In this document: positions 33,951 through 43,017 of the stretch, in pieces | Layout of the letters: the number at the start of each line of letters is the position of its first letter | Numbering within the stretch: position 1 is the stretch's first letter | Assembly (NCBI RefSeq): GCF_001425325.1 | Contig: NZ_LMEH01000001.1 | Span: 2,138,602-2,202,601, forward strand | Source: Leifsonia sp. Root1293 | GTDB taxonomy: Bacteria; Actinomycetota; Actinomycetes; Actinomycetales; Microbacteriaceae | Length of the DNA stretch: 64,000 nt | Direction of reading: 5' to 3' | Translations under genes and position numbers: made by a program | Notes under the pieces: model-generated | The model's database searches: none | What the model saw: only the letters and a program-made list of their open reading frames with translations | What the model was told of the DNA's origin: nothing

Positions 33951-34047
33951 GATCGTTGGTCGTCCTTGGGTCGATGGCACCGTGGACGCGCGTCGGCGTC
34001 TGGAGAGGTGTTCGGTGCCGAGAGGGGATTGGTTCGAAAGAGCAGCG

Positions 34048-34692
34048 CTACGCGAGGCGGAGCGCGGTCGAACGGGGCGGCCCTCGATGCCGCATCGACG
34101 AGAGAACGACCAGCAGGTCGCGCGGGAGGAGGACGAGAGCTCGGGCGGACAGCCGGATCTCGACGACCGGAACCAGCCGAGGAGCGCCCGCGACGAGCAC
34201 GGCGATGAGGCGCCCGGCGGCACGCAGGATCGCCAGCATCGCCCGCTCTCCGCTGTGCAGGGCGGCGATGGTGATCACGGCCGCGAACACGTGTGCGACG
34301 ATCATCCCCGTGCCGCCGTGGGAGAGGTGACCTGCCTGGCCCATCGCCTCGATCGAACCGCCCGACTCGATCTGGTTCAGCAGGTGAACAGAGGCATCGT
34401 GGTGCGCCGCCGGGTTCGTCGTGACCTGGAGCGAGCTGCCACTCACGGCGAACAGGCCGTGGAACGCGAGCTGGCTGAGCACCACGGATGCCGCCAGCCG
34501 AGCGAGTGAGACCGTGCGCCCGGCGAGCGCGACGCACACCATGGCAGCGAAGGCGAAGGCTATGACAGTGCCGACACCGAACGGCACCTGGGCGCCTGCG
34601 CCGCCGCCGATCGAGTGCGAGAGGCCGGCGAGCAGGGTGGCCGCAGCAGCCGCGGTCAGCCCGCGCGCAGTCCGGGCACCCCGCTGGCTCAT
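34048..34692 (-). CDS. Polytopic membrane protein of the copper cluster (214 aa)
   Basis: Start at 34692 (MSQRGARTARGL), -10 TAGACT seven bases before. About five hydrophobic segments; histidines cluster in HSIGGGAG, AAHHDASVHLL and QAGHLSHGGTGM, which could bind metal. It precedes YcnI and CopC on the same strand with a 97-base gap. The place usually held by CopD in such clusters is taken by this protein, but no CopD signature was seen. Function unknown. Confidence 0.75.
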   Translation of the reverse strand: MSQRGARTARGLTAAAAATLLAGLSHSIGGGAGAQVPFGVGTVIAFAFAAMVCVALAGRTVSLARLAASVVLSQLAFHGLFAVSGSSLQVTTNPAAHHDASVHLLNQIESGGSIEAMGQAGHLSHGGTGMIVAHVFAAVITIAALHSGERAMLAILRAAGRLIAVLVAGAPRLVPVVEIRLSARALVLLPRDLLVVLSSMRHRGPPRSTALRLA

Positions 34693-34699
34693 ACCCTCG

Positions 34700-34705
34700 A
34701 GTCTA
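34700..34705 (-). promoter_or_regulatory. Leaderless-type -10 (TAGACT) for the copper-cluster membrane gene
   Basis: TAGACT on the minus strand ends 7 bases before the ATG at 34692. Confidence 0.5.
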
Positions 34706-34843
34706 CGAGGGCCGACGGATGTCGGCAGTACGGCGAACCCCCGGGCACCGCGGCATCGTCGCGCTGCCGAATCTGCGGCGCGCCAGTGAGATCTCAAGCG
34801 CGCCGCTGGGAAACGGCCGCGCGGCGTGGCGATGCGACGGCGC

Positions 34844-34888
34844 AACGGATGCGGCCCCCCGCCGTGATGGCGAGGGGCCGCATCCGTT
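34844..34888 (-). terminator. Terminator after the nuclease/5'-nucleotidase gene
   Basis: AACGGATGCGGCCCC (34844-34858) pairs perfectly over 15 bases with 34874-34888; the loop holds a second small CGCC/GGCG stem. It starts 31 bases past the stop of the gene, read on the minus strand. No T tract. Confidence 0.75.
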
Positions 34889-34919
34889 CAGCAGATCGAG
34901 ATCCGCCGCCGGGCGTCGA

Positions 34920-37900
34920 CTACCAGAGCAGCACCGGGAAGGTGTTGCTCGTGGAACCCGTCACCGTGTCGGAGCCGGCGTAGACCGACTTCAGCAGGTG
35001 CAGACCGGCCTTCAGCTTCGGCAGGGTGATCGTCTTCCTGCCCTTGTCGCCCTCGGTGAGCGTGATGGTCGTGAGCAGCTTCTTGCCGTCGTAGACCTTC
35101 ACGTCGCCGGTGATGACGGTGCCCTTCGGCGCCGACACCACCACCGTGTACTTCAGCGCCGAGTTGTGGCTGCCGAGGATGGTGTTGGCGTAGGCGAACG
35201 TCGAGCTCTTCACCGCGGGCACGGGTGCCGTGATGGTGATCGGCACGGCGATCGACGTTCCCGTCGACGGCACCGCGATCGTGAGCTGCTGGGCGCCCGA
35301 CAGGCCGGCCGGAATGGTGAAGGTCACCGATGCGCGACCCACCTCATCCGTCGTGTCGACGATCGTCGGGTCGATGGCCGAGGAGCCGACGACCGTTCCA
35401 CCGATCGAGAGCTCGACCGTCGAGGCCGCAGGCTCACCGGCGCTGAACGCGAGCGACGAAAGGTCGGCGGTGACCGACTCCCCCGGGGCGTAGGCAGCAC
35501 CACTGGCCGGAGCCGTGAGCTTCAGACCGACAGCGCGCTGGGCGAGGTCGGGCGACACGGGCGAGTTGGCCGCCATGTAGTCGACCATCGACTCGAGGTC
35601 GACCTTGCCGGAGTCCGCCTTCTGCGTTCCCTGCGCCAGAGTGAAGAAGTTGTCTCCACCGGAGGCCAGGAACGAGTTGACGACGACACGGATGCTGTCG
35701 CCGGCGGCGACGGGCTCACCGTTCAGCAGGATGTTGGTGATGTGCGAACCGACAGGCGCCGTCGGGTCCTCGGTGTAGGCGAGGGACTTCGACACGCCGA
35801 GCTTGAGGAAGGGTCGGCTGGCCGTGGCCGGCTGCCACTGCTGCTCGAGCACCTCCTTGAGCTGCGCCCCGCTGAGGGTGAGCGTCACCAGGGTGTTGGC
35901 GAACGGCTGGACGACGGCCGCCTCCTTGTAGGTGAGGTTGCCTGCGGGATCCGCCGGCCCGCTGGACGCGTACTTCATGTCCGTGCGGAGCCCGCCTGGG
36001 TTCATCAGGGCGACCTGGATGTCAGCGGCGTCGCGCTGAGCGCTCCAGAGCTGCACGTCGGCGACGAAGTTGCCGAGCGTCGACTCTCCCCCGCGGTTCT
36101 CAGCACCGGTGCTCTGCTTGGCACGGTTGAAGTCGGCCGTGATGTCGCCGAGCTTGACTGCACCCAGCTCGTTGGCCTTGGCCACGGCGTCGGCGACGAT
36201 CGGCGTGACCGTCGGGTCATCCGCGTAGTTCGGCGTGTACGTCGTGACGTTGCCGGTCACGACCTTGGTCTTGACGTCGTAGGTGTTGTTCACCATCGAC
36301 AGCAGTTCCTTGGTCTGCGGGTTCACCTCGATGTCCATGACGCTGAACTTCTCGCCGTACTGACCAGACGAGATGACGGGACGACCGTCGATCACGTGGT
36401 TGTACGCGAGGTGGGTGTGACCGGAGACGATCGCATCGACGTCGGAGTCGACGCCCGTCACGATCTTGCCGAACGCGGAGGCCGGGTCGGTGGCAGACGC
36501 CACATCGGGCGTCGCCGCACCTTCGTGGACGAGGAGGACCACGACATCCGCCTCACCGTTCGCCGGGTCGCCGTCGCGCAGTTCGTCGGCGACGGTGTTG
36601 ACCGACTCCGTCACGTCGCGCACGTCGAGCTGGGCGATGCCGGCCGGGCTCACGAGCGATGGCAGCTCGTTCGTCACGGCTCCGACGAAGCCGATGGTCA
36701 CACCGTCGAACTCCTCCGTGTAGTAGGCGGGAAGGGCGCGCTCGTCCGTGCCCTTCTTGTAGATGTTCGCTCCGAGGTACTCCCACTTCGCCCGCGGGAT
36801 GATGCGGTCGGTGAGGTCTGCGAAGCCCTTGTCGAACTCGTGGTTGCCCACGGCGCTGACCTCGAGACCGGCCGCGTTCAGGGCGTCGATCGTCGGGTTG
36901 TCCTGCTGGATGAAGGACGTGAACGTCGAGGCACCGACCATGTCTCCCGCCGCAGCGAAAACGGTGTTCGGGTTCTCGGCCCGCACCTGCTTCACGGCCG
37001 TCGACAGTGCGGCGATGCCGCCGGCAGCCGAACCCGACTCGTTCTCGATGCGACCGTGGAAGTCGTTGACCGTCACGAGGTCGATCGCGACAGGGGCCAC
37101 CTCGTTCGAGACACCGACGACGATGGGGTCGTGGTCGCTCGAGCGCCAGGGTGTTCCGGACTCGGTGGCGGCGAACGCGTAGCCGCGGTCGCTCCACTCG
37201 GGCGAGTTGATGTTCCAGACTCCGACGCCGGTGACGGTCGACGAGACCGACGGGCTGGCGAGCACGTGGTCGAGGCTGCCGAGCTCGCCGTTGAAGGAAT
37301 AGGTGTACTGGCCGGCGGCATCCGTCGGCACCAGGTCGGTCCAGCCGGCGTCGGTGAAGACGTCGATCGGGTCCTCCTGGGCGTAGGAGTTGAAGTCGCC
37401 GATGAGGAAGACGTCTCCGCTGCCCGAAGTCTGCTTCAGGGTGTCGGTGAAGGCGAGGGTGGCCTGGGCCTGCTTGACGCGGTCCTCGTTGAACCAGCCC
37501 TGTCCGTCGGCCGGCTCGCCGGTCGAACCCGACGGGGCGGACTTCGACTTCAGGTGGTTGGCGACGACGGTGACCGTCTTGCCGTCGAAGCTGAACGTCT
37601 GGGCGATCGGCTCACGGGCGTTGCCCCAGATGCTCTCATCGATCGGCACGGTCTGGCTGGCACCTTCGGGGGTGACCGCAGCGGCCTTGTAGATGATCGC
37701 GGTGGTGATGAAGTCGGTGACATCCGCCGTGAGCGTGTCGGGAGTGGGCACGAAGCTCCACACCTCGCTGCCGGCGGCCTCATTGAGGGCGTCGACCAGG
37801 TTGCCGAGTGCCTCGTCCTTCGGGTCGCCGAGCTTCACCGAGTTCTCGATCTCCTCGAGCGAGACGATGTCGGCGTCGAGGCCGTTGATGGCCGCGACGA

Positions 37901-38990
37901 TCTTCGACTGCTGAATGGCGAACTGCTCGGCCGTGGCCGCACCACGGGCGCTCGAGTTCTCGCTCGTGAGGGTCGTGAAGTAGTTGAAGACGTTGAACGA
38001 CGCGAGGCGCACGTCGCCGCCGACGGCGGGCGGAGCCTCGGGGCGCGGGTTGGTCGCCTGGAACGTCGGCTTGGCCTCGGCCGGGCTCGCGTCCGTGATC
38101 GGGACAGCGGGCTGCAGGCGCCAGTCGTCGAAGCCGAAGCTCAGCACGTAGGGCTGCGCCGGGAAGTCGACGACATCGCCGTTCCGCACCACAGTGTCGG
38201 TCGTGTAGTACGGCTGACCGCCGATGTGCGCGACGTTGGACACCTGGATGCTGTAGCCGTCGTCGAGCAGCAGACGGTTGGCCTTGTTCGCCGCGGCGAT
38301 GGCTGCGGCATCCGGGCCCGACTGCTTCTGCTCGGTTGCCGCCACCAGCGGCGCCTCTCCTGCGGACAGCCACAGGGTGCCGAAGTTGTAGAGCTGGTGG
38401 CTGGAGGCGACCTTGTAGGTGCCCGTCGGCTCGACGAGCATGCCCTCGAGGCTCTCCCGGTCGGCACCGCGCAGGGTGTCGGGCAGCGGGGTGGCCGTTG
38501 GGACGCCGACGCCGGGCGTCACGACCGTGACGGCTCCGGCAGCGGATGCGGTGAGCTGGGTGAGTCCGTTGAACTCGCGCACGGTTCCGGTGGCCTGCAC
38601 CAGGTCGCCGATGGCGAGGGTGGGCTTCTGGCTGCCGAGGAAGACGAACAGCCCCTCCGAGGCTCCGGGGATGGAACCGCCGCTGCCGGCCGTCTGGATG
38701 TAGATGCCGTTGTAGCCGCCGGTGCGCTCGTCTGCTGTGACGACGCCCTGCACGACATAGCTGTTGCCGTCGTCGGCGAACGGGCTCGCCGTGCCCGTGC
38801 CCTGGATGGCGGCGATCGTGGTGTCGACGGTGGCCGCGAAGGCCGGGGTAGCGCCGAAGGAGGCGAACCCGAGGGTGGCGACCGTGACGGCGGCGAGCGC
38901 CGACAGCCGGCGGCGATGGGATCGGACTGGCTGGACTTCAGGCGGCGTGTTCGCTGCCGCCTCTGCGCTGGAGCGCTCGATCGTGGACAC
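34920..38990 (-). CDS. Secreted ExeM/NucH-type nuclease fused to 5'-nucleotidase (1356 aa)
   Basis: GTG start with AAGGGA before it; signal peptide to ~52. Residues ~53-300 are a beta-rich N-terminal region of the ExeM/NucH type. About 322-630 is an endonuclease/exonuclease/phosphatase domain (VRLASFNVFNYF, DIVSLEEIE, VVANHLKSKS, GDFNSY, SLDHVLA, SSDHDPIVV). About 638-900 is a metallophosphatase (TVNDFHGRIE, GDMVGAS, GNHEFDKG, GHTHLAYNH) and 940-1150 a 5'-nucleotidase C domain (NRGGESTLGNFVADV, GGDNFF). The rest are Ig-like domains. It should cut extracellular DNA and release phosphate and nucleosides. No sortase motif or terminal helix is visible. One gene encodes both activities. Confidence 0.92.
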   Translation of the reverse strand: MSTIERSSAEAAANTPPEVQPVRSHRRRLSALAAVTVATLGFASFGATPAFAATVDTTIAAIQGTGTASPFADDGNSYVVQGVVTADERTGGYNGIYIQTAGSGGSIPGASEGLFVFLGSQKPTLAIGDLVQATGTVREFNGLTQLTASAAGAVTVVTPGVGVPTATPLPDTLRGADRESLEGMLVEPTGTYKVASSHQLYNFGTLWLSAGEAPLVAATEQKQSGPDAAAIAAANKANRLLLDDGYSIQVSNVAHIGGQPYYTTDTVVRNGDVVDFPAQPYVLSFGFDDWRLQPAVPITDASPAEAKPTFQATNPRPEAPPAVGGDVRLASFNVFNYFTTLTSENSSARGAATAEQFAIQQSKIVAAINGLDADIVSLEEIENSVKLGDPKDEALGNLVDALNEAAGSEVWSFVPTPDTLTADVTDFITTAIIYKAAAVTPEGASQTVPIDESIWGNAREPIAQTFSFDGKTVTVVANHLKSKSAPSGSTGEPADGQGWFNEDRVKQAQATLAFTDTLKQTSGSGDVFLIGDFNSYAQEDPIDVFTDAGWTDLVPTDAAGQYTYSFNGELGSLDHVLASPSVSSTVTGVGVWNINSPEWSDRGYAFAATESGTPWRSSDHDPIVVGVSNEVAPVAIDLVTVNDFHGRIENESGSAAGGIAALSTAVKQVRAENPNTVFAAAGDMVGASTFTSFIQQDNPTIDALNAAGLEVSAVGNHEFDKGFADLTDRIIPRAKWEYLGANIYKKGTDERALPAYYTEEFDGVTIGFVGAVTNELPSLVSPAGIAQLDVRDVTESVNTVADELRDGDPANGEADVVVLLVHEGAATPDVASATDPASAFGKIVTGVDSDVDAIVSGHTHLAYNHVIDGRPVISSGQYGEKFSVMDIEVNPQTKELLSMVNNTYDVKTKVVTGNVTTYTPNYADDPTVTPIVADAVAKANELGAVKLGDITADFNRAKQSTGAENRGGESTLGNFVADVQLWSAQRDAADIQVALMNPGGLRTDMKYASSGPADPAGNLTYKEAAVVQPFANTLVTLTLSGAQLKEVLEQQWQPATASRPFLKLGVSKSLAYTEDPTAPVGSHITNILLNGEPVAAGDSIRVVVNSFLASGGDNFFTLAQGTQKADSGKVDLESMVDYMAANSPVSPDLAQRAVGLKLTAPASGAAYAPGESVTADLSSLAFSAGEPAASTVELSIGGTVVGSSAIDPTIVDTTDEVGRASVTFTIPAGLSGAQQLTIAVPSTGTSIAVPITITAPVPAVKSSTFAYANTILGSHNSALKYTVVVSAPKGTVITGDVKVYDGKKLLTTITLTEGDKGRKTITLPKLKAGLHLLKSVYAGSDTVTGSTSNTFPVLLW

Positions 38991-39255
38991 GGGCTTCCCT
39001 TCGGATGAAACGGATGTGGTGCACAGGGTTGCTCTCGAGCGCGGATTCGGCCGCGGCGCCGAGAAACTGGTGACCCCTCCCGCATGTACCCCGACTCGGG
39101 GCGCACTCGTTCAGGGGTCATCCGCAGACTATGGGCTGCCTGTGACAGTGCCAAGAGTCGTGAGGGAAATGTCATCTGCTCTTAAGTTGGTCGCCACAGC
39201 GCCGCGCGCGAATGCTGGCCCGTGTGCTGAACGCGCGGCGCCGACAGCCGCACCC

Positions 39256-39261
39256 TAGGCT
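39256..39261 (+). promoter_or_regulatory. -10 box TAGGCT for the EamA transporter
   Basis: TAGGCT ends 8 bases before the ATG at 39270; no ribosome site. The 280 bases between the nuclease GTG and this start hold no gene I can see. Confidence 0.4.
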
Positions 39262-39269
39262 GGTCGCCT

Positions 39270-40211
39270 ATGGTCACGGTGATCCTCGGGGTGTCAGGCG
39301 CCCTCATCTTCGGCTCGGCCGACTTCCTCGGGGGCCTCGCGGCCAAACGCATGAGCGCCCTGCTGACGACGGCCATCGCTGCGCTCACCGGACTGGTGCT
39401 GCTCGTGATCCTGCTTCCCGTGCTCGGGGGCGAGTGGTCGGCCGACGCTGTGTTCTGGGGCGCCCTCTCCGGCGTCTCGGGGGCCATCGCCATCTCCCTG
39501 CTCTACGCCTGCCTCGCGATCGGCCCGATGAGCATCCTGTCGCCGCTGACCGCTGTCGTCTCCGCGATCGTTCCGCTCACGGTCGCCCTCGCCGGCGGCG
39601 AGACCCTCGCCCCGCTCGGGTACTGGGCGATCGGGCTCGCCCTCATCGCCGTGGTGATGGTGGGCTTCGTGCCGGAGAAGGGGGCCGTGCGTCCGTCGCT
39701 CAAGGGCATCCTCATGGCCGTCGGTTCCGGCGCCGCCATCGGAGCGTTCCTGGTGCTCATCGATCTGAGCCCCGACGACAGCGGCCTCGTGCCTCTCGTG
39801 CTGAATCGCGCCGTCAACGCGGCCATCATGTTCAGCGTCGTCGGCCTCCTGTTCGTGATCGGAGTGCGCCGCCGCCGCCACTCACGCCACGAGGCGGCGA
39901 GCCTGACCGGCATGGGAACCGAAGGCGACGATCGCACCCGCGCGGAGGCGGCGGCATCCGCTGGCCGGAGCATGCTGCGCACGGGCATCATGCTGGCGGT
40001 GGCGTGCGGCGTGATCGACGCCATCGCGAACACCCTGCTGCTGCTCGGTATCCGCCTGGGCGATCTCAGCGTGATGAGCGTGCTGACGGCGCTCTACCCT
40101 GCCGGAACGATCCTGCTGGCAGCGATCGTGCTGCGCGAGCGCATCGCCCCGGTGCAGTGGATCGGGCTGGCGCTGGCACTCACGGCCGCCGGGATGCTCG
40201 CATTGGCCTGA
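39270..40211 (+). CDS. DMT-superfamily EamA-type transporter (313 aa)
   Basis: About ten membrane helices in two related halves: FGSADFLGGLAAKRMSALLTTAIAALTGLV and SIGPMSILSPLTAVVSAIVPLTVAL in the first, LGDLSVMSVLTALYPAGTILLAAIVLRERIAPVQWIGLALALTAAGMLALA in the second, the last being the typical EamA repeat. A charged loop (RRRRHSRHEAAS...) separates them. Such proteins export or import small metabolites; substrate unknown. It ends 24 bases before a converging small gene. Confidence 0.88.
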   Translation: MVTVILGVSGALIFGSADFLGGLAAKRMSALLTTAIAALTGLVLLVILLPVLGGEWSADAVFWGALSGVSGAIAISLLYACLAIGPMSILSPLTAVVSAIVPLTVALAGGETLAPLGYWAIGLALIAVVMVGFVPEKGAVRPSLKGILMAVGSGAAIGAFLVLIDLSPDDSGLVPLVLNRAVNAAIMFSVVGLLFVIGVRRRRHSRHEAASLTGMGTEGDDRTRAEAAASAGRSMLRTGIMLAVACGVIDAIANTLLLLGIRLGDLSVMSVLTALYPAGTILLAAIVLRERIAPVQWIGLALALTAAGMLALA

Positions 40212-40235
40212 ACCCGCGAGCGGCTCGCGCCGCCG

Positions 40236-40484
40236 TCATTCGGTGGACTTGGGCGCCTTGCGGGGACGCTTGCCCTCGGTCGACGACGGCGAGAACAGCA
40301 CGCCGAACGCGATGCCGATGCCGATGCCGATGAGCGCGCCGGCCACGACGCTGTCGAGCGAGTAGCCGATCGCCACGCCGAGCACGCCACCGACGACGAG
40401 GCCCAGAGGCCAGGCGACCAGCGCACTCATGTGCTTGCGGCCCGCGCGGCCGGGCAGGCGCGGCTCCGGGGTGTTCTCAGCCAT
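40236..40484 (-). CDS. Small membrane protein (82 aa)
   Basis: Basic head (EPRLPGRAGRKHMS), two Gly-rich hydrophobic segments (about 24-42 and 46-66) and a basic tail (EGKRPRKAPKSTE). The layout resembles the 65-residue protein at 22575. A -10 (TAGATT) lies six bases before the ATG. No known family. Confidence 0.7.
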   Translation of the reverse strand: MAENTPEPRLPGRAGRKHMSALVAWPLGLVVGGVLGVAIGYSLDSVVAGALIGIGIGIAFGVLFSPSSTEGKRPRKAPKSTE

Positions 40485-40490
40485 GCAGAC

Positions 40491-40496
40491 AATCTA
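40491..40496 (-). promoter_or_regulatory. Leaderless-type -10 (TAGATT) for the small membrane protein
   Basis: TAGATT on the minus strand ends 6 bases before the ATG at 40484. Confidence 0.5.
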
Positions 40497-40554
40497 CCCG
40501 CGGCTTCCGGATGCCGTGGACCACGGCGAGCGGTCAGTCGAACCGCAGCGGCTC

Positions 40555-41331
40555 TCACCCCGCCGGGCGGTCGGTGGGGCGGTCGGCCGGGCGCAGCGTC
40601 GGTCGGAACACCTGTGTCGGCTGTCCCCCGCTGAGGAGTTCGACGAGGAACTCGAGCAGGCGGAACGGAAGCAGCGCGACGAGCTGCACGATGAGGAGCG
40701 GGGCGATGACGGCGCTCCCGTAGGAGAGCACGGCTGTCATCGGCCAGTTCCGACCCCAGAGGAACGACGCCGCGAAGGGAAGCAGGAGTACCGGAAGCCA
40801 CGCGGGGTGCACGGTGATCGCCAGCACGATGCCCGCGGCGATGACGGCGAGCGACAGCAGGATCTGCAGGAGGAGGAGGAGACCGAACGGCCGGGCGTGC
40901 CGCAGGTAGCGCTCCGCCGACACCCACCCCCACATGAGCCAGGCGCGCAGCAGCGGCACGCGTTGCTCGCGCAGGCCCACGAGGAAGATGCGGTCGTCCT
41001 CCCGGCGCTGCTCGAGCGCCGCTCGCGGATCGCCGCCGTCACCGATGACCGCCGCGACCTCTGAGCGATGGTCGTGCACGATGGCCGGAGCCGACTGGCG
41101 ACCGTAGGAGGCGATGAAGCTCCAGAGCAGCGGCGGCACCGAGGCGAGGTCGGTGCTGTTCTGCCGGGTGGGATGCGGTTCGGGCGCGTGGGCAGGCGCC
41201 CACACGACGCCGTCTGTGCCCGGCTCCCTGTAGCCGATGCCCCGACGCAGCTGGAACAGGTATCCGGCTGGCGGCACCTGGCCGATTTCGATGGAGGCCA
41301 GCGGCTCGCCGTCCTCGGTGATGAACGGCAT
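40555..41331 (-). CDS. DUF1353-like protein with membrane segments (258 aa)
   Basis: The first ~130 residues contain NSTDLASVPPLLWSFIASYGRQSAPAIVHDH, which matches the DUF1353 core (TDFASVP...GxYxxAAVLHDxL), and RTAxxxL-like helices. Four hydrophobic segments follow (FGLLLLLQILLSLAVIAAG, WLPVLLLPFAASFLW, ...). The tail is a proline-rich repeat (RPTLRPADRPTDRPAG). An AAGGGGG ribosome site precedes the ATG. Function unknown; DUF1353 alone often occurs in phage-related proteins, but here it is fused to membrane helices. Confidence 0.72.
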   Translation of the reverse strand: MPFITEDGEPLASIEIGQVPPAGYLFQLRRGIGYREPGTDGVVWAPAHAPEPHPTRQNSTDLASVPPLLWSFIASYGRQSAPAIVHDHRSEVAAVIGDGGDPRAALEQRREDDRIFLVGLREQRVPLLRAWLMWGWVSAERYLRHARPFGLLLLLQILLSLAVIAAGIVLAITVHPAWLPVLLLPFAASFLWGRNWPMTAVLSYGSAVIAPLLIVQLVALLPFRLLEFLVELLSGGQPTQVFRPTLRPADRPTDRPAG

Positions 41332-41409
41332 CCGTTCCCCCTTCGCGGTGTGAGTCCATCCTGCCGCGTGGGACTGTCACCGCCGAAGAACCGGTGCGGG
41401 CAAGTGGAA

Positions 41410-41433
41410 GGGCCCCGCGCGCTCGCGGGGCCC
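41410..41433 (-). terminator. Strong hairpin after the PhzF gene
   Basis: GGGCCCCGCG (41410-41419), loop CGCT, CGCGGGGCCC (41424-41433): a perfect 10-base stem about 125 bases past the stop of the PhzF gene read on the minus strand, before the DUF1353-like gene. No T tract. Confidence 0.6.
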
Positions 41434-41559
41434 CTCATGCCATCCGCACAAGAGGTCGTCGGGTCGACCACAGATGACATCGCATGCCGAGCGTCTCCCC
41501 GGCATGAGGAGTGGTTCGAAGCCGACGGACGATCGGTTTGGATGGATCCTGGACGCAGG

Positions 41560-42435
41560 TCAATCGGGGATCGGGACCGCGGTGCCGCTCACGGTGATGC
41601 CGCCCGTCATCGGGATGTCGACGGCGAGCACACTGGGTCGGCCGACATGGCGCCCCTGGTGAACCGTCACCCGTGACGGCGGCTCGACCAGGCCGAGCTC
41701 ACGGAGGTAGCCGCCCAGCGACGCCGCGGCCGAGCCCGTGGCCGGGTCCTCTGTGATGCGTCCGACCGGGAAGATGTTACGGGCCTCGAACTCCGTCGGG
41801 CCGATCGCTCGCAGCATGGTGATGGTTCCCGCCCAGCCCTCGACGTCCATGAGCGAGCGCGCGACGACAGGCGAGAAGGTGAAGGAGTCGAAGACATCCG
41901 CGTCGGCGACGACGACGATCGGATGCCGGTTGCCGGCGAAGGAGACGCGCGGCGGGTATCGCTCGTCGAGCTGCGACTCGCTGAGCGACGTCATGGCGAG
42001 GATCTGGCTGAGCGCGGAGGCGCCGAGGGGCTCGACGGTGGGATCGACGCTGGTGAAGGCGGCGGTGATGCCGGCGGCGACTCCGGCATCCGTCGACGGC
42101 GTGCCCGCGGCATCCGTCACGATCGGGATCTCGCCGACCGGAGTGCGGAAGTGGATCTCCCCGGCTCCGTCGCGCTCGGCGATCGCGACCGCCGTTGCGA
42201 TGGTCGCGTGACCGCAGAAGGGCACCTCGGCGATCGGGCTGAAGTAGCGGATCACGTGGACGCCGCCGTCGACCCCTGTCACGAAGGCGGTCTCGGCGTA
42301 GTCGACCTCGGCCGCGATGCGCTGCATCTCGGCGTCGGTCATCCCGCCGGCGTCGAGCACGACGCCGGCGGGATTGCCGCCCCGTGGGTCGGCGGTGAAG
42401 GCGGCGTAGCGGAGGATCTGCGGGGACTCGGTCAC
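41560..42435 (-). CDS. PhzF-family protein (291 aa)
   Basis: GTG start at 42435 gives VTESPQILRYAAFTADPRGGNPAGVV; DYAETAFV carries the conserved glutamate and RYFSPIAEVPFCGHATIATA the GHAT motif. EDPATGSAAASLGGYLRELG is the second-half motif. The family includes isomerases and epimerases such as trans-2,3-dihydro-3-hydroxyanthranilate isomerase (phenazine synthesis), but most members, and probably this one, are of unknown substrate. No phenazine genes are near. It stands alone on the minus strand. Confidence 0.9.
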   Translation of the reverse strand: MTESPQILRYAAFTADPRGGNPAGVVLDAGGMTDAEMQRIAAEVDYAETAFVTGVDGGVHVIRYFSPIAEVPFCGHATIATAVAIAERDGAGEIHFRTPVGEIPIVTDAAGTPSTDAGVAAGITAAFTSVDPTVEPLGASALSQILAMTSLSESQLDERYPPRVSFAGNRHPIVVVADADVFDSFTFSPVVARSLMDVEGWAGTITMLRAIGPTEFEARNIFPVGRITEDPATGSAAASLGGYLRELGLVEPPSRVTVHQGRHVGRPSVLAVDIPMTGGITVSGTAVPIPD

Positions 42436-42463
42436 ACCGCCATTCTCGCGCCTCGCGGAGTGG

Positions 42464-42904
42464 CTACTCGGCGGAGTCCTCAGCGAACCGCCCTCGGTAC
42501 TCGACCGGGATGAGCGGCCTCTCGGCGCGCACCCGCAGCTCCTGCACGGCCCAGCTGTTGCCATCGGGATCGCTGAAGCCGAAGAAGGTTCCACCGTCGC
42601 GCTCGTCGAACACGGTGAGCTCGCTGGCGTCCACCCCGCGTTCGATGAGCTCCTCCCGTGCTGTGGCGGCATCCGGCACCACCAACTGCAGACCCTTGAG
42701 GGTGCCCGGTTCCATCTGGTTCTGTGAGGGCAGGGTGCCGATCACGATCGAGCAGCCCGAGCCGCGCGGCGTGAACTGCACGATGCGCGCCTCGCCCATG
42801 TCGGTGTCGTGGTCGAGGTCGAATCCGACCTTGTCGCGGTAGAACTCGATCGATCGTGCGATGTCGGAGACGGGCACGATCACAACTTCCAGGGTCCAGT
42901 CCAT
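42464..42904 (-). CDS. VOC-family (glyoxalase-like) protein (146 aa)
   Basis: MDWTLEVVIVPVSDIARSIEFYRDKVGFDLDHD is the first beta-alpha-beta-beta-beta unit and VFDERDGGTFFGFSDPDGNSWAVQEL the second, as in the glyoxalase/bleomycin-resistance superfamily. Acidic residues (E and D) may bind metal. AGGAAGAAAG precedes the ATG. It is third in an ArsR-SRPBCC-VOC run on the minus strand, separated from the SRPBCC gene by an inverted-repeat element. Substrate unknown. Confidence 0.88.
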   Translation of the reverse strand: MDWTLEVVIVPVSDIARSIEFYRDKVGFDLDHDTDMGEARIVQFTPRGSGCSIVIGTLPSQNQMEPGTLKGLQLVVPDAATAREELIERGVDASELTVFDERDGGTFFGFSDPDGNSWAVQELRVRAERPLIPVEYRGRFAEDSAE

Positions 42905-42930
42905 GATCTTCTTTCTTCCTTCCGTTGGCT

Positions 42931-43009
42931 GGAAAGCGAGGAGTTTCTCGCCCGGGCGGCCCCGGGAGCACCGGAATCGCCGCAAGGACGAGGAAACTCC
43001 TCGCTTTCC
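42931..43009. repeat. 79-bp inverted-repeat element in the ArsR operon
   Basis: Left arm 42931-42950 and right arm 42989-43009 match over about 20 bases with one extra base (GGAAAGCGAGGAGTTTC/TCG). The middle holds CCCGGG repeats. It fills most of the 113-base gap between SRPBCC and VOC. No transposase and no clear target duplication are visible. It looks like a miniature inverted-repeat element or a folded attenuator. Confidence 0.65.
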
Positions 43010-43017
43010 AGAGGTTG

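Noticed and set aside
34719-39008. A 1429-codon open frame on the plus strand opposite the nuclease gene
   Set aside because: It mirrors the strong third-position GC of the real gene; it is an Arg/Gly/Val/Asp-rich low-complexity string with no domain, start site or promoter.
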